In this document: positions 62,236 to 64,000 of the stretch, piece by piece
How positions within the stretch are numbered: the first letter of the stretch is position 1
Layout of the letters: the number at the start of each line of letters is the position of its first letter
Source of the DNA: Nostoc sp. 'Peltigera membranacea cyanobiont' 210A
GTDB taxonomy: Bacteria; Cyanobacteriota; Cyanobacteriia; Cyanobacteriales; Nostocaceae
Assembly: GCF_002246015.1 (NCBI RefSeq)
Contig: NZ_NOLJ01000006.1
Coordinates: forward strand, 287,354-351,353
Direction: 5' to 3'
Length of the DNA stretch: 64,000 bases
Translations under genes and position numbers: made by a program
Notes under the pieces: generated by a model
What the model saw: the letters and a program-made list of their open reading frames with translations, nothing else
What the model was told of the DNA's origin: nothing
The model's database searches: none

Positions 62236-62750
62236 GTAGATTGTAGAGACGGCGATTCATCGCGTCTCTTGCCTTAACCGAACAGTATTGGGTAGTGAAT
62301 ACCTGGTAAAGTTTGACTCAAAAAATGATTTAGTGGTGTAATTATACAAGGTGTTTCTACTAACTAGTACAGTGAGCGCGTAAATCCACTTACCATCTCA
62401 ATTCAGCAGACAATAGGCAGACAAGTTGTTTTGAGCAACTGGTTAGAGCTAGGCAAACTTCCTGCTGTACTAGCTATACTGACGTAATATTACAAGCGGT
62501 TAAACTTTTAGTAAGTATAAGTTAGCAAATAGTATATCTGTACCATAAAAATCTTGATTAAAAGGTTGCAGCGATCGCACAGCCGACTTCTCTATGAGAG
62601 TTTACACCAACAAGTTACCCTGCCTCTGAATACCCTTCTCAAATACCCGATAACTGATACACTATATTGTAAGAGGTATCTGAAGTGTCATACTTAGTAA
62701 TATCACCAGATAGTCTTTGCATAATTAGCACGTTTTAACGTGTATTAACC
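62236..62750. other. Spacer with a GAGACGGCGATTCATCGCGTCTC hairpin
   Basis: The hairpin (62245-62270) follows the invertase stop and may act as its terminator. The rest is AT-rich and has no gene. AGTATAAGTTAGCAAATAG (62513-62531) and ACCTGATAAC-like words show no clear site. Confidence 0.5.
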
Positions 62751-63053
62751 ATGAAAACTACTTCAGATTTAATTCTAGAATTTGAAAAACTATTCAGACA
62801 AAAATTACAACTAAATAATTGTAAACTTAGAAAGAAAAGACAAGAGAATAATTATGAAATTATTACTCCAGCTAAAGACATCTTTTTGATGTATTGGTCT
62901 GAGTTCCCGGAAGTTAACTTAATATATCAGGCTGTAGGGGTACGCACTCAGCAGACTAGTGTTTATGAACGAGCTATCCGCTCCCACATTAGTTCTAGTT
63001 TGAGTAGTATTCAGGAGAATCCTCACTCTGAATCACCATTATTGGTGCAATAG
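62751..63053 (+). CDS. Hypothetical 100-residue protein
   Basis: Not recognised. Basic N-terminal half (FRQKLQLNNCKLRKKRQ), FLMYWSEFPEVNLIYQAVGV in the middle, Ser-rich tail. No ribosome site seen. Codon use is AT-rich compared with neighbours. May be a real small gene. Confidence 0.5.
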   Translation: MKTTSDLILEFEKLFRQKLQLNNCKLRKKRQENNYEIITPAKDIFLMYWSEFPEVNLIYQAVGVRTQQTSVYERAIRSHISSSLSSIQENPHSESPLLVQ

Positions 63054-63156
63054 CTGACGCTCAGATAACACAGACAATATTTACTAAGCTCTCGCCAGTT
63101 TTGTTATATAACTGACGAGAGTTGATCGCCGAAAATGTGTTGATCGAGAGATAAAA

Positions 63157-63624
63157 ATGCAATCCGAAAAAAATCAAGATCAGCTAGATTATAAAGCCTT
63201 GTTAGCCAATGCAAAGCAAGCCCTAAAAGTTGAATATCAAAAATCAGCCGCTTTAGCATCCCAACTGAAAGCCATCAAAACTCAGTTAGAACAAGTTCTG
63301 GCTGAAAACAAAACTCTGAGAGAAAGTACCTATGAAGATGTAGTTAAGCACTTTGAGGCGCGTACTCAAGCAGCAGAAGCACTGGCACTAAAAACAGAAG
63401 TACGCCAAAAATTCCTGGAAGCGAATGGTTGTAAGGATGATGAGAGCTTCGATGCTCTATGGGATATTATTAAAAATAAGATTCAGATCCAAGACAGTGA
63501 GGTGAGAATCGTTGCTCAAAATGGTACTCCTAAGTTCACGTTAACCGGCAGCATGATGACTTTGAGAGATTTTATTCAATCCCTCAAACAAGATCCAATC
63601 TCTGGAAAATTTTTCTTGAGTTAG
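63157..63624 (+). CDS. Hypothetical coiled-coil protein
   Basis: 155 residues. Coiled coil at about 10-85 (QALKVEYQKSAALASQLKAIKTQLEQVLAENKTLRE), then a compact C-terminal region (QKFLEANGCKDDESFDALWDIIKNKIQ, LTGSMMTLRDFIQSLKQDPISGKFFL). GAGAG stands 9 bases before the ATG. The layout recalls phage scaffolding or tail-assembly proteins, but no other phage gene is near. Confidence 0.7.
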   Translation: MQSEKNQDQLDYKALLANAKQALKVEYQKSAALASQLKAIKTQLEQVLAENKTLRESTYEDVVKHFEARTQAAEALALKTEVRQKFLEANGCKDDESFDALWDIIKNKIQIQDSEVRIVAQNGTPKFTLTGSMMTLRDFIQSLKQDPISGKFFLS

Positions 63625-63822
63625 AGAGCCAAATTCATAAAAGCCTCTCGCTAAAAGCAAACTAAAGATTGTAGTCAAAAGTTATTTATCTTCGTCTCCG
63701 TCTCCTAGCGACCGTTTGATTTGATATCATGTCCCTATAATTAGTTATGATTCCCACAGTCATTGCACCCCAAGAACCCCACCCCGCCAAAGCGAAGCTT
63801 TGTCTCCCCTCATGAAGAGCCT
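63625..63822. repeat. Spacer with GAACCCCACCCCGCC repeat arm
   Basis: CAAGAACCCCACCCCGCCAAAGCGAAGC (63769-63797) matches one arm of the element at 4138. No gene. Confidence 0.6.
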
Positions 63823-64000
63823 ACGGTGTACACACAAATCGAATTACCCCCCTTAATCCCCCCGATATATTGGGGGGAAACCGGAAAATCTAGTTCCCTC
63901 ACGCCACATGCTTCAAGTCGGCGAAGCCGCCCAACGCAGTTGCTCCCCTTTATAAGGGGAGGGTTAGGGTGGGGTAAAACCTTGGTTAATTAGCTATTTC
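63823..64000. mobile_element. MITE-like element, copy 2, with an insert; runs past the window end
   Basis: Begins ACGGTGTACACACAAATC (17 of 18 with copy 1) and ends CTTGGTTAATTAGCTATTTC, matching the right part of copy 1. Between TTCCCTC and CTCCCCTTTATAAGGGG there is an extra stretch of about 42 bases (ACGCCACATGCTTCAAGTCG...), a repeat inserted in the element. Right terminal repeat lies beyond the window. Confidence 0.75.

Noticed and set aside
63157..63624. Part of a prophage
   Set aside because: The coiled-coil layout recalls phage scaffolding proteins, but there are no integrase, capsid, terminase or tail genes nearby.

Overview
The window looks like chromosome (or a large plasmid) of a filamentous, heterocyst-forming cyanobacterium close to Nostoc. 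Reasons: GCGATCGC (HIP1) octamers throughout, the GAGACGCTACGCG-type dispersed repeats and TTACGAA heptamers typical of Nostoc genomes, an nblA gene, a CuA-less alternative terminal oxidase cluster, GH100 invertase and a long cyanobacterial-type IspH. Genes are loosely packed, with many 300-900 bp spacers filled by repeats and gene relics.

The most unusual part is the left end (30-3904, minus strand). A strong promoter (TTGACA-17-TACATT) with a TACTACA-AA-TGTAGTA palindrome over its -10 box drives a ~3.8 kb operon ending in a Ro60 orthologue (rsr). Threaded between its protein genes are five RNAs (here yA to yE in order of transcription). All share the same closing stem: 5' strand GYGCCCTAAC-like, 3' strand RACTTGYRC-like, then an inner AAGC/GCTT stem, which is the plan of a Ro-binding Y RNA stem. 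Each stem carries a different piece of the translation apparatus: a cloverleaf with a CUA anticodon that is itself nested inside a second tRNA-like cloverleaf (yA); an 18-nt exact match to the universally conserved 23S rRNA H69/H70 sequence (yB); a circularly permuted class II tRNA opened at the anticodon and closed at the acceptor (yC); a cloverleaf with a GAA anticodon (yD); and a lone anticodon-arm hairpin with GCA (yE). Bacterial Y RNAs that mimic tRNA are known; a single operon displaying a set of distinct, permuted and nested tRNA and rRNA mimics is, to my knowledge, not described.

Region by region after that: a 1557-residue hybrid sensor kinase (4283-8956); a YnfA-type membrane protein, an ammonium transporter, an SGNH hydrolase and ispH (9262-14229); a methyltransferase relic, a GH15 glucoamylase and a CDF metal transporter (14510-19153); an ARTO-type terminal oxidase cluster with two DUF2231 membrane proteins and a type II NADH dehydrogenase (19866-26205), which together could form a short NADH-to-oxygen quinol route; a peptidoglycan-binding protein; MocA and XdhC maturation factors (27325-29127) that probably serve the PaoABC-like molybdenum hydroxylase at 43479-47282; an HNH nuclease pair; an ArsR-headed pstSCAB operon with a visible ArsR/SmtB-type operator (31032-34812); oxidoreductases, cupins, an AraC regulator and a patch of duplicated gene ends (35093-40487); a second CDF transporter; a stress-type group with two paralogous zinc alcohol dehydrogenases, an SRPBCC protein, a DJ-1/PfpI fusion and a DUF6335 protein (47854-54218); a peroxiredoxin-like protein, nblA, a truncated amino acid permease, a glucose dehydrogenase-type SDR and a neutral invertase (55579-62235). 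The right edge holds a second copy of a terminal-inverted-repeat element also present at 40599-40750.

All assignments are from reading the sequence; no database or folding program was run.
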